A stretch of DNA of 64,000 nucleotides from contig JAVXUO010002326.1 in NCBI GenBank assembly GCA_033065855.1, forward strand, positions 806,001 to 870,000, written 5' to 3'. The stretch comes from Escallonia rubra. Its lineage: Eukaryota; Streptophyta; Magnoliopsida; Escalloniales; Escalloniaceae. Under the pieces are notes generated by a model. That model ran no database searches and had not been told where the DNA came from. It worked only from the letters and a program-made list of their open reading frames with translations. Below are positions 34,461 to 47,500 of the stretch, one piece after another. The position numbers and the translations under genes are program-made. How positions within the stretch are numbered: the first letter of the stretch is position 1; each line of letters opens with the position of its first letter.

Positions 34461-37400
34461 TGTCACGACCCGAACCCACACGTAGGCTCGTGAGCTAGGC
34501 ACGTGACCGGCCGCAGACCCAATAGACTCCAACCGAGGGCTCTGCCAGGCCTTACTACAATCCCGTGACTCTAAAATAACTCTAATTTATGAACCTCCAA
34601 AAATTCAAATAAAACTCTCATTACATGTCTTTAAAAACTTATAAAGAGAACTCGAGGAGACCTAAGCTCCTTACATCAGTTCAAGCATAACGTAATTTAA
34701 CATAGACTAAAATGTTCATATATTGGACACTCATTATTCTAAAAGTTCTCTTTAGGCACTACTCCCCCGTGTGGCTCAAACGGCTCCGCTTCCCTTAAGT
34801 CGTCATCTGAAAAATAAGGAATGAGCGAAAGCCCAGCAAATACACCAGCCATGCTCCTAAAATAAGTTTGAAATTTCTAAAACATGCCATGGGTTTTCTT
34901 TCAACAAATCAAACATTTGGTTATTGTCATTCGTAAAAACGTCTTTCATATCCATATACACATATACATGAAATTTACGAAGAAAGGATGTTCAAATCTG
35001 AGTACAACCATCGTTCATTCCATTCACATCAGAAACATATATTTCTTTTCGTAGGTATGCTGCAGTCAGCGTACGAGCCCCCCTGACTAGGGCCCGAAAT
35101 CCCTCCTACACCCGGGATAAAATAATCATGTGGACGCAAGGGCGCACCACCAGCCATAGTACTATGCATCAACGTATGAGCCCCGTTGACCGGGGCCCGA
35201 AATCCAACATTTCCCCGTTGGATATGGGGCACAACAACCAAGACAAGTTTCATTGCTCATTAACATGTACTCAGTAACATTTTATGACTCACACGACATT
35301 CCATGGCATTCTTTCAAATTACATTTCTCATCAAATATTTTAGAATTAAAACATATGCCGAATAAATCTTTGAACTTCAATTGATCAAAACATAAATACA
35401 TATTATAGTTTTTGCAAATAAATATACGGAGGAACATGACAGGGGTACTTACCTCGCTCAAAATCTGTTTCTGGTATTTGCTCAAATGCCGGCCCTAGCT
35501 CTTGACTATCAGAACCTAAATAACAAATCATACAAATGTCATTTATTGACGCTCGGGCACGTTTAGGTATTATGTTTCTTTTAGATGAGTAAACTTTACC
35601 CAACCATCCCCCGACTTATGTATAATTACCTATCTGCACTTTGTCTGAATCGATTCAGAAGAGATCCTTAGAAATAATTTAATAACTATCGTGACAATGA
35701 AGCGTTACGCTATATCCGTTCAGGCGCTACACTGCTAAGAACGCTAAAAATAGCAAACAACTTTCAAAACTTTTAAAACTCTGAAATAAACATTATCATA
35801 GCTATATAAGACTATTATAAAATTATTATAATTTAATAACTTAGTTTACTATTTTAAATTATGCCAAAAACACTTTTACGAATAAAATTAGTTAGCACAC
35901 TTCCTGAGCTCTGAAAAATCTGAAATGTTTACTGTGTGTAGGTCTGGAAAAATAAACCCAAGTTACTTCTTTGAGTTTTGTCCAAATAATTTTCTAGACA
36001 TGTTTTAAAAATTCGAAAATAGACTGCTGGAATACGATAGCTTTTTGGCGACACTTTTAAGTTCAATTTAGACCGAAGCTTTTCCCTCTCTCTGACACTA
36101 TCTTCTTCTCCTTCATAACACAGAAGCTTTCCCCCGAACTGCCTCACATGCAAAAACTCACCAACACAACAACTTCACACGGCCATATCTATATCTCTAA
36201 ACACCACACCCACACATGTACACATTAACAAAACCCCATTTCTTTCTCACACCCACTTGCACTCCTAACACTCATTTGTAAACACTAGATTTGCACTCTA
36301 ATACCCACTACACTTACTCCATCTTCTACCGACTCTAACACATCTGCACTGCAATTTGCACCCATAATTTCATAGTTTCTCCATTCCCCTACACTCCCTC
36401 ACAAACTACAAAAACTCAACACACATGTATACACCTCACGGCTGCAATCACAGCCGCCCATGGCTGTCTACACCATTCTCACACGGTCCAAACAAAACAC
36501 ACTTTTCACACACTCGGCAGCCCACATTCCCCTTCCCTTTTTACCACTACACTCCCTACACAAGACCCACATATAGTGCACACTAAATCTGCCCAGCAGT
36601 AGGTCCTCTCTCTCTCTCTTGGATGCACCCAAATATGCTTGTAACCAGCCATGGCAGCCGTACAAACACAGCCATGGCAGCCCCTCCATGGCTGTCCCCT
36701 TCCGTTGGTCCCTTTTCCGCACACAGCACACCACGTCTTCGCACACACTGCACCATCACTCCACCTTTCTCACTCGCGCACACACCTTTTCACCCCACAC
36801 CTGCCTGCGGCCCAAGGCAGCCTCTCCCTTCCTTCACGCCCTTACACATATGCGTCAAGCATCCACACCCACTAAAATGCACATCGTACACAACCAAAAC
36901 TCACGCATCACACATAACCCATTACCCACTTTCCGATGTTCTACGGCTACCACAGTCGCTCCTTCTCTCACGGTAGCCATGGACCCATTTTTACCAATAC
37001 ACACACAACACTGCAACTGCAATCACAACAACCCATTTATGAACTTAACGAATTTCACATGTATGTATACACATAAATCATAATCTAAAAGCAACTTACC
37101 GAGACAACTCCGCCGGAAACTTTCTTCACGATTGCTTTCTCTATCTCTCTGTCCTGGATCGGAAATAATGAGAGAAGGTTAGCTAGGGTCGGCTGCTCTC
37201 TACAGAGTGTGTGTATATATATACACACTGAAAACCCTAACTTAAGAATTATCACAAAACCCCCTTGCACTATTCGTTTTGTCGCTAAATTTTTCATACC
37301 CGGACGTTATTATCGCGACATGGTCTAAAAATAAATATTTATGACAATTTATGCGCTTCAAAATTTGCTAACGGTTTATTACACTATCTTGTTTCGCAAT

Positions 37401-37638
37401 TCGTCGTTAATAATAAGCGCACCGATATTGAAAATAATTTGTCGTTAAAAATTTCTAAAAATGCCATTAACACCAATCGTCGATTAAGACCTCCATTAAT
37501 ATCAATAATATATGATATCGTTAAATTATAACTCATGATTTTAAATTGTCGCTAAAGATCATAATTTATGATTTTAAATTGTCCCCAATTTGTCGCTATA
37601 GTAATAATAATCGGGTAATCTAGGTTCGGGGCATCACA
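34461..37638 (-). mobile_element. LTR-like unit of 3.18 kb (candidate solo LTR or LARD-type element)
   Basis: The plus strand starts TGTCACGACCCGAACC and ends GGTTCGGGGCATCACA, so the two ends are imperfect inverted repeats with TG...CA termini. The flanks aagat (34456-34460) and cagat (37639-37643) differ by one base, as expected for a 5-bp LTR target duplication. On the minus strand a TATA-like 'tatatatatacacac' (about 37225) is followed by a leader with a donor-like CTCG|GTAAGT (about 37104), and farther on by an exon-like block, AG|GTTCTGATAG...GAGCGAG|GTAAGT (about 35514-35450). No gag or pol domain is seen. A Ty3-type origin is a guess from the end sequences. Confidence 0.6.
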
Positions 37639-37643
37639 CAGAT

Positions 37644-38575
37644 CGTGGAAGCCCCGTCATACTTGACGCAACAAAGCTCATACATTCACCACTACAGATG
37701 CATCAGATAAGCTAAACCTCACTATTTAACCGAGACATAACAAAGCAAAATTAGCATAGATGTTTGACTAACCTAGATTGTCGTCGCCGCCGTAAAAAAG
37801 AGTAGATCGTTGCTGTCGTCGCTACCGTCAAAACAGTAGATCGTTGCCGTCAAAATACTAGATGATAGCCGCCGCCGTCTGCACAGTACATTGCCGCTGC
37901 CATGGTGAGGTTGAGTCCAAGAGAAGAGAGAAGAAGGAAGATCGTCGCTGCGATGGTGAGGTTGAATGAAAGAGAAGACTAAAGAGAGAAGGAAGAGAGG
38001 AGCTCAGAAAACCATCGGGAAGAGGAAAGAGAGAAACAATGACAAAACATATGGACTTGGAATTGCAAGTTTGAGGTTGAGCCTTAAGAATTGAAGTGTG
38101 GACCTTAAAGTACGTTTTTAATTTCATGGAATTGAGTATGAATTGTAATTCCAATTTTAAATAAGCGGTCCAATCACAGGAATTATAAGTCTTAATGTGC
38201 ATGATATAAATTTCGTGATCCAATCGGACCTTTTAAGTTTGAATGTTGGACACATGTATTTATTTTAAGCATAACTTAAAAGTTAAACATAACTCATGGT
38301 ATTCCAGTATGTGCAAATCCGAATGTCTTGTATTCGACTCCGATTATCCATATTTCATTATACGTTTTAATGGACATTGTCACTTGTATATTGAGATTAA
38401 TTATTATAATAAATCGTTAATTTATTAAATACAGTAAACATCGTTTACGGGATACAGTCGTCACTCACTCATCGAGGTAAATCAACCCACAACGGACTCA
38501 TATGTTGGTTTTCTCTTCCTCACTGCCAAATAACTGAATCTGTGCACTTCCTCAGCTGCTCTAGTCCCAAGAAGA
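37644..38575 (+). other. 5' flank of ABCB29
   Basis: Gene-free. It holds short GTCGTCGCCGCCGT-type repeats (about 37780-37880) and GAGAAGA-rich sequence. The last 130 bp are CT-rich and probably leader. No convincing TATA box is seen. The context gaagaATG fits a plant start site. Confidence 0.4.
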
Positions 38576-41500
38576 ATGTCCATCACCCGACTCATCATCA
38601 CACTTCCGAATCAACCCCCCTCCCTCTACCACCTCAAACTCAACCGCACACCAACTAATCCCATCACTCCCCGCCCAAAAACCCCGCCCAAAACCCTCAC
38701 CCCCATCAAATCCTCTACACCCGCCACCCCACTCCCCATCTCAAACTCATTCTCCACCCTCCGTTCCATCAAACCTTACCTCCAATCCCAGCACCAATCA
38801 ATCCTCAAGGCCTACCTATGCAGCGCCGTGTCCGTCTACTCCCTCTCCCAAATCATCCCCAGAATCGGCACCTTCTCCACCCTCATGTCCAGCACAATCG
38901 ATGCGGTTCGCCTACGAAACGAGGGCTCGGCGCTTGCCGTGCTGTTCTTGGTCAAGACGGCGGCGACTTACCTGCAGCAGGCGTTTCTGTGGGAGGCGGC
39001 GCTGAGTTCTGTGCATAGGATCAGGGTTCACGTTTTTGAGCGCGTTTTGCGAAGGGATTTGGGGTTTTTCGAGGGTGGCGATGGCGTTTCAAGTGGGGAT
39101 ATCGCGTACCGGATCACGGCTGAGGCGTCCGACGTGGCCGATACGGTTTATGCCGTCTTGAATGTGAGCATCTCTGTGCTTATGTCGTCGTACGTGTGTG
39201 TCAATGACTTTATTTTGCAAGCGTTATTGCGTGTTTTGCGGTTAGACAAATTTAATTAAGTTTGAGAATCGACTGTTTCAATTTGTGCATCTATCTGTAC
39301 TTTATGATGTTACTAAATAAGGTAAAGGAGCTCTTGGAAACAGAAGAAATGAGGTGGACTGAGAAACAAATGCCACATTGTTTTATGTTTTTTTCCTGAA
39401 ATTCGTGATTGCATGACTTACTATTTTCCATTTTGGATCAGAGATATATATCATATATGATACGGAGGTATCGTGTGAATTTTTGGAATTTCGCCTGCAT
39501 ATGTTGTTGTTACACAAAATTTAGTGAGAAAGTAAATTGATCGACTTAGTTTGTAAGAGCAAATCAAATTGATCGACTTAGTTTGTAAGAGCAAATCTGT
39601 ATGTAAGGATTTTACTAAATCTAGTATCATCTGATCAGGTAAAGGTGCTTTTAGAAACAAGAGAAAATGAGGCAGAATTGAGAAATAATGCCTCATTGGT
39701 TGATGTACTTCGGTGAAATTGCGGATTTTATGAGTCTCCTCTAGAGTTACCTTAAAAGGCCCAAAATACTGTTTCCGGCTATGTTTTGTGATTTCCAATG
39801 CAGTAATATTGGGGATATGAAGATGTTTTCTTAATATTCCCTGAATTGTCTTCTCCGGCGAAGAACTATATAAAGCATAGTGCGGTTCATTGCAGAGTTT
39901 TGAGTTGAGAAAACAGTCCCAAGCTTATCGAATACGTATTGACAGTATGCTTTGATCAAGGTGTTAATATGAATAGTTTGATTACGAATCCTAAACGTGT
40001 AGGATTTTGTGCAAGAGTAAAAGACAATCTTGTGTTTGCTCTACATCATGTTTCTGACCCCTAACATATATATAAAAAGTTACTCATAAACCTGAGTGAA
40101 CAGAGTGATGTTCATAGACTTACCGCTGCTCATTTCACGTGACCATGTTCCATGTTGTATTGCATTGCTAGGGAGTTGGTCCGGTAGTCTTAAGGAGTGA
40201 TTAGAATTGCCTGGTTGCTAGGGAATCGGTCCGATGGTTTTAATGAAAAAGGGACTGACAAGAGAAGCCTGAGTGCCAAACACTTAATAATATACTAAAA
40301 GGAGATTGAAAATTCCTGTATCTTTTTCTTTGGAATTCACACATTGTTGTTGCCATTGGTTAACAAATATTGTATATAATTTTCGAGTGAAAGCCTCAAC
40401 TCACAAATGGGTTTTGTATTTCCTACTTGTTTTCCTTGAATGGTCAGATGGCTCATAAGTTTCAGTATTTGTCTAACAAAAAGATTATAGAATCCACTAT
40501 GTTCATTGTTTATGGATATACGTATTTATACGTATGTAACACTAATTTATATCATGCACATTAAGTCATTGGACTTAAATCATCTATTGCCATAATGTCC
40601 CTCCTCTTTCTCTTTTGAATATTACATTCTCTTCCTATTTTGGCAGACCATCGTTCCCAGTACTTTGCAGTTGATAGCATTGGCAACTCAGATGCTGGTT
40701 ATCAGCCCCACGCTCTCTTTCATCTCTGCCTTGGTGAGGAAGTAATCACTAGAACTTACATCTATCGTATTCTCTCCTAATGGTGATGTCCATGCAGTTG
40801 TTCTAAGGTTGCAAATCTTTTTTGGTATGCTTGTAGGTGATTCCGTCAATGGCTCTTGTCGTCGCATATCTCGGTGAAAAGCTTCATAAAATATCAAAGG
40901 AAGCAAATCTTAGTGTTGCTGCTCTGTCTGCCTACCTAAACGAGGTACATATACATGTCATTGTTTAAATCAGAAATAGGTGGGCTTCTTTGTACAATAT
41001 AGCTTCTACTATCTTCAAGTATATAAAACTTTATGTATGTAGGTGAGCATTATCCGGGTCAAACTGAAATAACCGAACCAAATTGTCCGAATGAATTTGG
41101 TTTCTCAGTTTGGAAAATTAGAAATTTGCGTTTTTTTACTTCGGGTATGGTTTGTAAAATGCTTATTTGATTTCAACCCAAAATAGCCAAATTTTTTAAT
41201 AATTTCTTTCCGATAAATTTCTATTCAAGTAAGTTATAAGATTATGTAAAAGTGTGTTGTATCAAATAACCATATATAGTACATGTTTGAGTGTTTTAAA
41301 ACTAATTCGGTTTAAATCAAACCAACCAAAAACCGAATTCAAATTTGGGTTTGTTATTGCCTGGTTCTCTTAGACTCCTTCCGTCCCGAAATTATTGCCC
41401 ACATTTGACTTGCAAAATTGTAAAGAAAATGGTCTAATTTGCTCGTCTTGCTTTTTTTACCCTCTATCATTTCCAAACCTGTCATAGGCCCTCTGCCCAC

Positions 41501-44500
41501 CAAGTTGTGTCTTCCTCTCAACTTCTCCACTCTTTGTCTTTATCAATTCTTAACCATAATCATGGCTACAATGAGATCTGAAGTTCAATACTAAAGTTCT
41601 TTTCCTTTTCCCGTTATCTTTGCTATTAAACTTTATATTGGAAATCAGATTTTACTACCGTCTGGCTGGTTACACTCAGAAGTTTATTATCCATCCATAA
41701 AAAACTCATTGCCCAAAACCAACCAGAATCTGGTTACATCCACGGTATAACTCTGGCCAAAAATAGGGGTTTACGCAAATCATATCAAAAAACCCCAAAT
41801 CAATCATCATCATCATCGGCAGACCGTCATCACCAAATTTATGGACCACGCTTCACAGCAAGATCACTTCCAAGTAACGAAGTGATAGTGGTGTCTCTAA
41901 TTCCAGTAACCATTAGTCCAGCAATCAGGATTAATTACTTTCTAGCATGGCAATGGCAATTGAAGAACTTTGAGCACAGTTTTTCATCAAAAATCTGAGC
42001 AAATTGCTGAGGACATAATGGCTTTTGATGGCTACAACTTACAGGATAATTTGAAGTGGTGAGCAAAAATCCACAAACGAAAATGTTTATAATTATAATC
42101 AAATGATAACTAGATTAATCGAAAGGGAAAACTAAAAAATTACTTATGTCAGAGGGAAAAACCTCAGAAACGATCCTTAGTTCTCTATTTTGGTGAGTAT
42201 GAACATGGGTATATTTTGGGTAGAGGTGGAGTAAGAGGAGAGAGGTCAGAGAAATGAGAGGAGAGAAGGAAGATGAGATAGAAATAGGTAGATAGGAGTT
42301 AGAGAACTTGAGTTTTGTGAAGTTGTTTGGAGAGAGGAAGAGAATAAAGGAGAAGTAGACAAAGTGTAAAAACAAAAAAGTTTATAGTTTCCATATATGG
42401 AAAGTGAGCCATATAGCTCAAAAAGGAAATTTCAGCTATATCTTTGGGAGGGAGGGAGTATTAATTTCATTCTCAGTTTTGAAAATTTAAAACCTGAATG
42501 TATTAGTTCCTTTTCGGAACATCTTGATTCGGTTTGGTGATTTACAATGCTCACCTGGAATCATAGTTGTAGATACCGTACCAGAGTAGGTACTCCGTGG
42601 AGTGGTACATACCAATACCAGTACCATTTTCGTACCGTCTCTTATATTACCAAATTTTACAAGCCTTGTCAACTTACCCACAAAAACTTGAGATAAACCT
42701 TAACTCAAAAAGTATTTTGGGACAAACATGCCATTACCTAACCATAAATGTATTACTTATAGAAGAGAAAGACCATTGGTTTGGTCTTCAACTTAAAATC
42801 CCAATAGTATGAAACTAAATGGCGGCCCACCACTAATCACAATAACTCCTGTAACTCACTTTGACGGCAACGGCATTACAGCAGCCAAACCTTCTTCCTC
42901 CTACCACTACATTGCAAATCCTGCCCCCTCGACCTAGAAACTTTATCCGTCTCACCACCACCACCAGCACCAACACCATCGTCATCTTCTTGTACTCTCC
43001 TGTCATGACGAGACATAGTTCAGGTCTTATTCATCTCTCACCGTTGGGGAGGAGTAGATAGTGACAAAAGGGGGATGACGCAATGGTTGGTGATTGATCT
43101 TGTGGTGGATCAGAGGAGGTGGTAATGGATGAGATGGCAGATCTGATGAGTTAATGGCGTCTATGCGTTTGCCAGCACAAGCGTGTGTCCCTTAATATAG
43201 TGGCCGTCAAACGATTATATTTATACTTTTGTTAGAGTGTGTTTGGATTGAGGACTTGAACTGGGGATTTCACTTTGGTGAGGTATTTGGAAATTCTTTG
43301 AAAGGAATCTCTTGTTTGGATAGTATGAAAGGGGATTTTGAAATTCACAAAGGGATTTGAACAGGGGATTTGGGGCCTCCAAATCCACAGTTCAAATAAT
43401 TAGTCCAGAGTAGTTTTTTGTCAAATCCCTTCAAAGAGGTAATATGTAAAACTACTAACAGACTTATCCCTAGTTTTTAGAATTTCTGTGCCGCACCTTT
43501 TAACAGCTTTTATGTTTCTCTCTTTTTTTCTTTTCACAAAAATTTTGTGCCATCTTGGATTCACATGTACTCGGTTTAAAACCAATCTTGCAAATACCTA
43601 GTTAGAATTCACAGAATAGTAAAAATGCCCGAACAAAATATTTTGTAAATGATGAGATTTGTATATGAAGGGATTTCAAAATGAGGAATGTAGAAGTACC
43701 CAGTATTTTAAAATCTCACATCCAAACACACTATTAAAAAGCCTGGTACAAAAGTATATTTCTCGGCCGTTGTTTAAGTTAACCCCCAATATGTTACATT
43801 CCGGCTGGTACATCCGGTATGTGATCCGGTACATATCGGCTTCTTTGTAGCGGCAGAACGTAAAGATATTAAATACCGGCCGGTACAACCGGCACCCTAT
43901 GGTTTTTGTAACTATGCCCCTCACTGTATGCTATCTAGTAAAGGAGAAGGCACATGTTACACTCGACGATGGAAGTCCACACCGAATATCTCAACCTACA
44001 AAATTTGAAGACAAAGGACACTGTATATGTATAATACCCCATGTATGTAGTTTGTTTCTTAGATGTGAAGTATTGGTCTTTCTTGCCTTTGAACTGTTCC
44101 TCAGCTACCCAACATTTCAAGCCACGTGACATAAATGAAACTGCTGTCCTAAAGATTTCCTTTTAACTTGATATTTTGCGATTTACATCTTTAACATTTT
44201 TTCCCTACTTGCACAAAAATTAAAGCAGTCTCCTTTTCGATTGATCTTTCATCACCGTTGTTGAGTACCAAAATCTTCAGTCTCTTTTTAAAGTTGCATC
44301 CAAAACTCCACGAAGCCTTGTCCCGCATTGACTTGGGGTCAGCTGCATGACTCCTGCCTCACGTTTTGATCTTGTCTTGCCTAAAGTTCTGTTCTTCTGC
44401 ATGCACGATTTAAACTGCGATTCTTTTGCTGTTACAAAGTAGTGGTATTTGGTGAGGTTACGTGCATCACCTAAATTCTATTGGGTCTTAAGGTCTTTTG

Positions 44501-47500
44501 CTCCCCCTTACTAGCCTTTTCCGTTCTTGGTGTGATAAGTCGACAAATTAGAGCCTGGAGAAGAGTTACTATGTTATACTATCATTATTGCTCATGAAAA
44601 TAGATGCTGTGTTACTGTGTTAGTCAAAGTGATGTGTGTTGCATAAGATTTTATCATCTTGCTTAGTAGCTGGGATCTTTGTCGTTTGTATTATTATGTT
44701 GTAGGTCTTGCCATCAATTATTTTTGTGAAGGCGAACAACGCAGAGCTCCGTGAGTGTGCAAGGTTTCAACGTCTTGCTGGTGCTGACCTTTCTAAACGC
44801 TTGAAAAAGAAAATAATGAAGGCATTAGTGCCTCAGATAGCACAAATATGTTACTTCGGGCTGCTATTTATATTCTGCTTTGGCTCGTTGATCATCTCAC
44901 GGGGTTCTTTCGGCTGTTCTAGCATGGTTTCTTTTATCACATCTTTGGTTCTCTTAATTGAGCCAATTCAGGTAATATTAATTGCATTAAGTTACCATGT
45001 ATTCTAAAAGCTTAAGCTGTTATTTCAAGTATGTCTCACTTGGTTCTCCTACTGGTCAAGTGGTTTGAAGACTTGGATTACCTTATCTAAAAAGTGTGAT
45101 TATGTTCATCTTATACTATAGAGTGTGAAAGTCTATATGTCCGCTTATACTGAGTTGTTCATGCAAAGGGCTCTGATGTTGCAGTCGAGAACTAGGGGTT
45201 CGTAGATATCTGGAATTCTGTGGAGAAAGTTCTAGCACAGTTTCTTAGTTGTTGCATTATCCTTGCATTATATACGAAATAACTTATCATGTCATGCAGT
45301 ATTCCTATCGCTGTAAATTATCTAGTTTTTCAGACTCCTTTGAATATTTTTTTTAACTATTCTATCTTGTCTCATTCTTGAGTGCTACAGAAATTGTAGC
45401 AATGCACTAGCTTTCATTTGTTGATACCTTCTGTTCCTTTCTTCTGTCGTTTATCCCTTTTTACTCATCTTTTGATTCCCTGACCGTGTTTGATGTCCAT
45501 TTTGTCACTTCAATGAAGGATATTAACTTTGAGCTCATGTAGAGACCTGCTATTTTACATTGTGTTATTTTCCCTTCAGACACCTACACATTTTAAGACA
45601 AGTTTTAGCTAACCAATAAAAGTGATAAGTTAGAGTTTAACTGCACAGTAGGGTGCTGGAAAGCCAATCTGGTTAGGGTTTGGCTCTGTTGTAGACATGG
45701 TAAGCAAACTGAGAATCTGAGATGGATATGATTACAATTGATGTTTGCTGATACTGTAAAGTTTAAGAAATTTAATTCTATGATGTTAGGAGGTTTGATG
45801 TTCTAAAGTCGAACTTTGTCGTTGGTAGGTCTAGCTTATACGAGAGACTAGTTTATCCATGCTTACGCTCTGTTTGGTTACCATTTTCCCTGTGAATGTT
45901 TTCTTTGAACTCATTTTTTCTTGTTTGGACACCTGTAAAGTACCTGATAATTCTTTTACTCCCATGATTCAGCCTCTGATGAGCTGTCTTGAACTATCAA
46001 TCTGATTCTAAAGAATCACGCAGGACGTGGGAAAAGCGTACAACGAGTTCAAGCAAGGAGAGCCGGCCATTGAACGATTGTTTAATTTGTCAGAGTTCGA
46101 ATCTCAGGTAAATCTATTGGCTTGATGAACTTTCTTTATTCTTTTATAGAAGTTTGTTAGTCCTCATCTAATGCATCACAGGACACGATTTGTATTTTAG
46201 TAATAAAGGAAAATATGTTTCAAGCATGAACCTGTGGAACTAGGAGACTTTAAGCAATTCAATTCGTGTCGCGTACTGACAATTGAGTCATGAGGTTATT
46301 TAGTGTGGTCGGTCTAGGAGTGCTGTTGTTAGATGTTGGATGGCCTACATCACCATATCTTCTGCAATTTCTGTTCCTTTAAGTTTGAGGTGGGAAAGAA
46401 TAATTTTGTGTTAAGGGCTTTGTAGTCTATACTAACTAGTGGAAATCAGATTTCTGCTTTGTCTCCTTGTATTCAGCATTTGCTCGCAGAAAGACTAATT
46501 TGATTGTTTCTAGCATTACATACACGAAAAGTTATTGGCCAATTTGCCCATAGCATAATCAATATCTTTAGCATTTGAATAGACAAGAGCTTTAGGCCTT
46601 GTCTTTCCTTCTGGTACTGGTTGAAGAGTTGGAGCTAATTGCCTAAGTTTTAACTAGTCAGCTATGCAAAGTGAGTTTAGATACTTTGATGATGTCAACC
46701 CTGATTCACGCTGTGGATGTGCCACAATGAAATGGCATTTAGTGCTTCTGCAATCCAGATTTTTGGGATTGCTTGAAAATGTAGTACCTTTTCTGAAGAT
46801 GAAGTTTAATCTCATGAAAGCTCTAACAGTGGCAGTATTGTGCTGCCTCTTTTATTTAGAATGGATGCTCTGATATTTTAGAATACAAAGATGATTTATT
46901 GCTTACCTATATTTAGAGGTTAGTGAAGCACTTTTTCCAAGGTGACTTGGCCTATTTCAATTTTGCATTACAAGATTAGGTGCATTCACTTTTGTGCTTT
47001 CATGGTGCTTTTAGGTGCTTCGGACTTTGATGTTTAGTTAAGTGCTTTGATGTAAAGGTGACTGGGCCTATTTCAGTTCTGCATTACAGTACGGCGTGCA
47101 TTCACTTTTGTGCTTTCATGGTGCTTTTAGGTGCTTCAGCCTTTAGTTAAGTGTTTTGGTGCTTCATGGACTTGTCTAACTTCAGCCAAAAGATTATTCA
47201 CTCTGGCAGTCTCTGTATATCATGACCTTGTGGCGTAACTCGCATCATTTTCTTGTTTAATGCGACAAAACTGCTAGGTGAAAAGTAGATGGGTGGCTTT
47301 TGTTTGTTGTATATTCTGTATTCTTGTTTTGGACTAAATATTTCCTCTCTAGACAGATTATCTGTCCCCCAACTTTTAGTATTCTATATCAAATGAGATA
47401 TGAATAGAGGTGATTATACATGAAGATTCCCCATTTCATTTCCTTTTAATGATGTTTAAAATTTAAATTAAATTTGTTATGATAAGAACTATTTTGTTCA

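Noticed and set aside
36619-37083. Open frames of 74-154 codons rich in His, Pro and Thr
   Set aside because: Three overlapping frames on one strand in CACAC-rich DNA inside the LTR-like unit; none has a domain.
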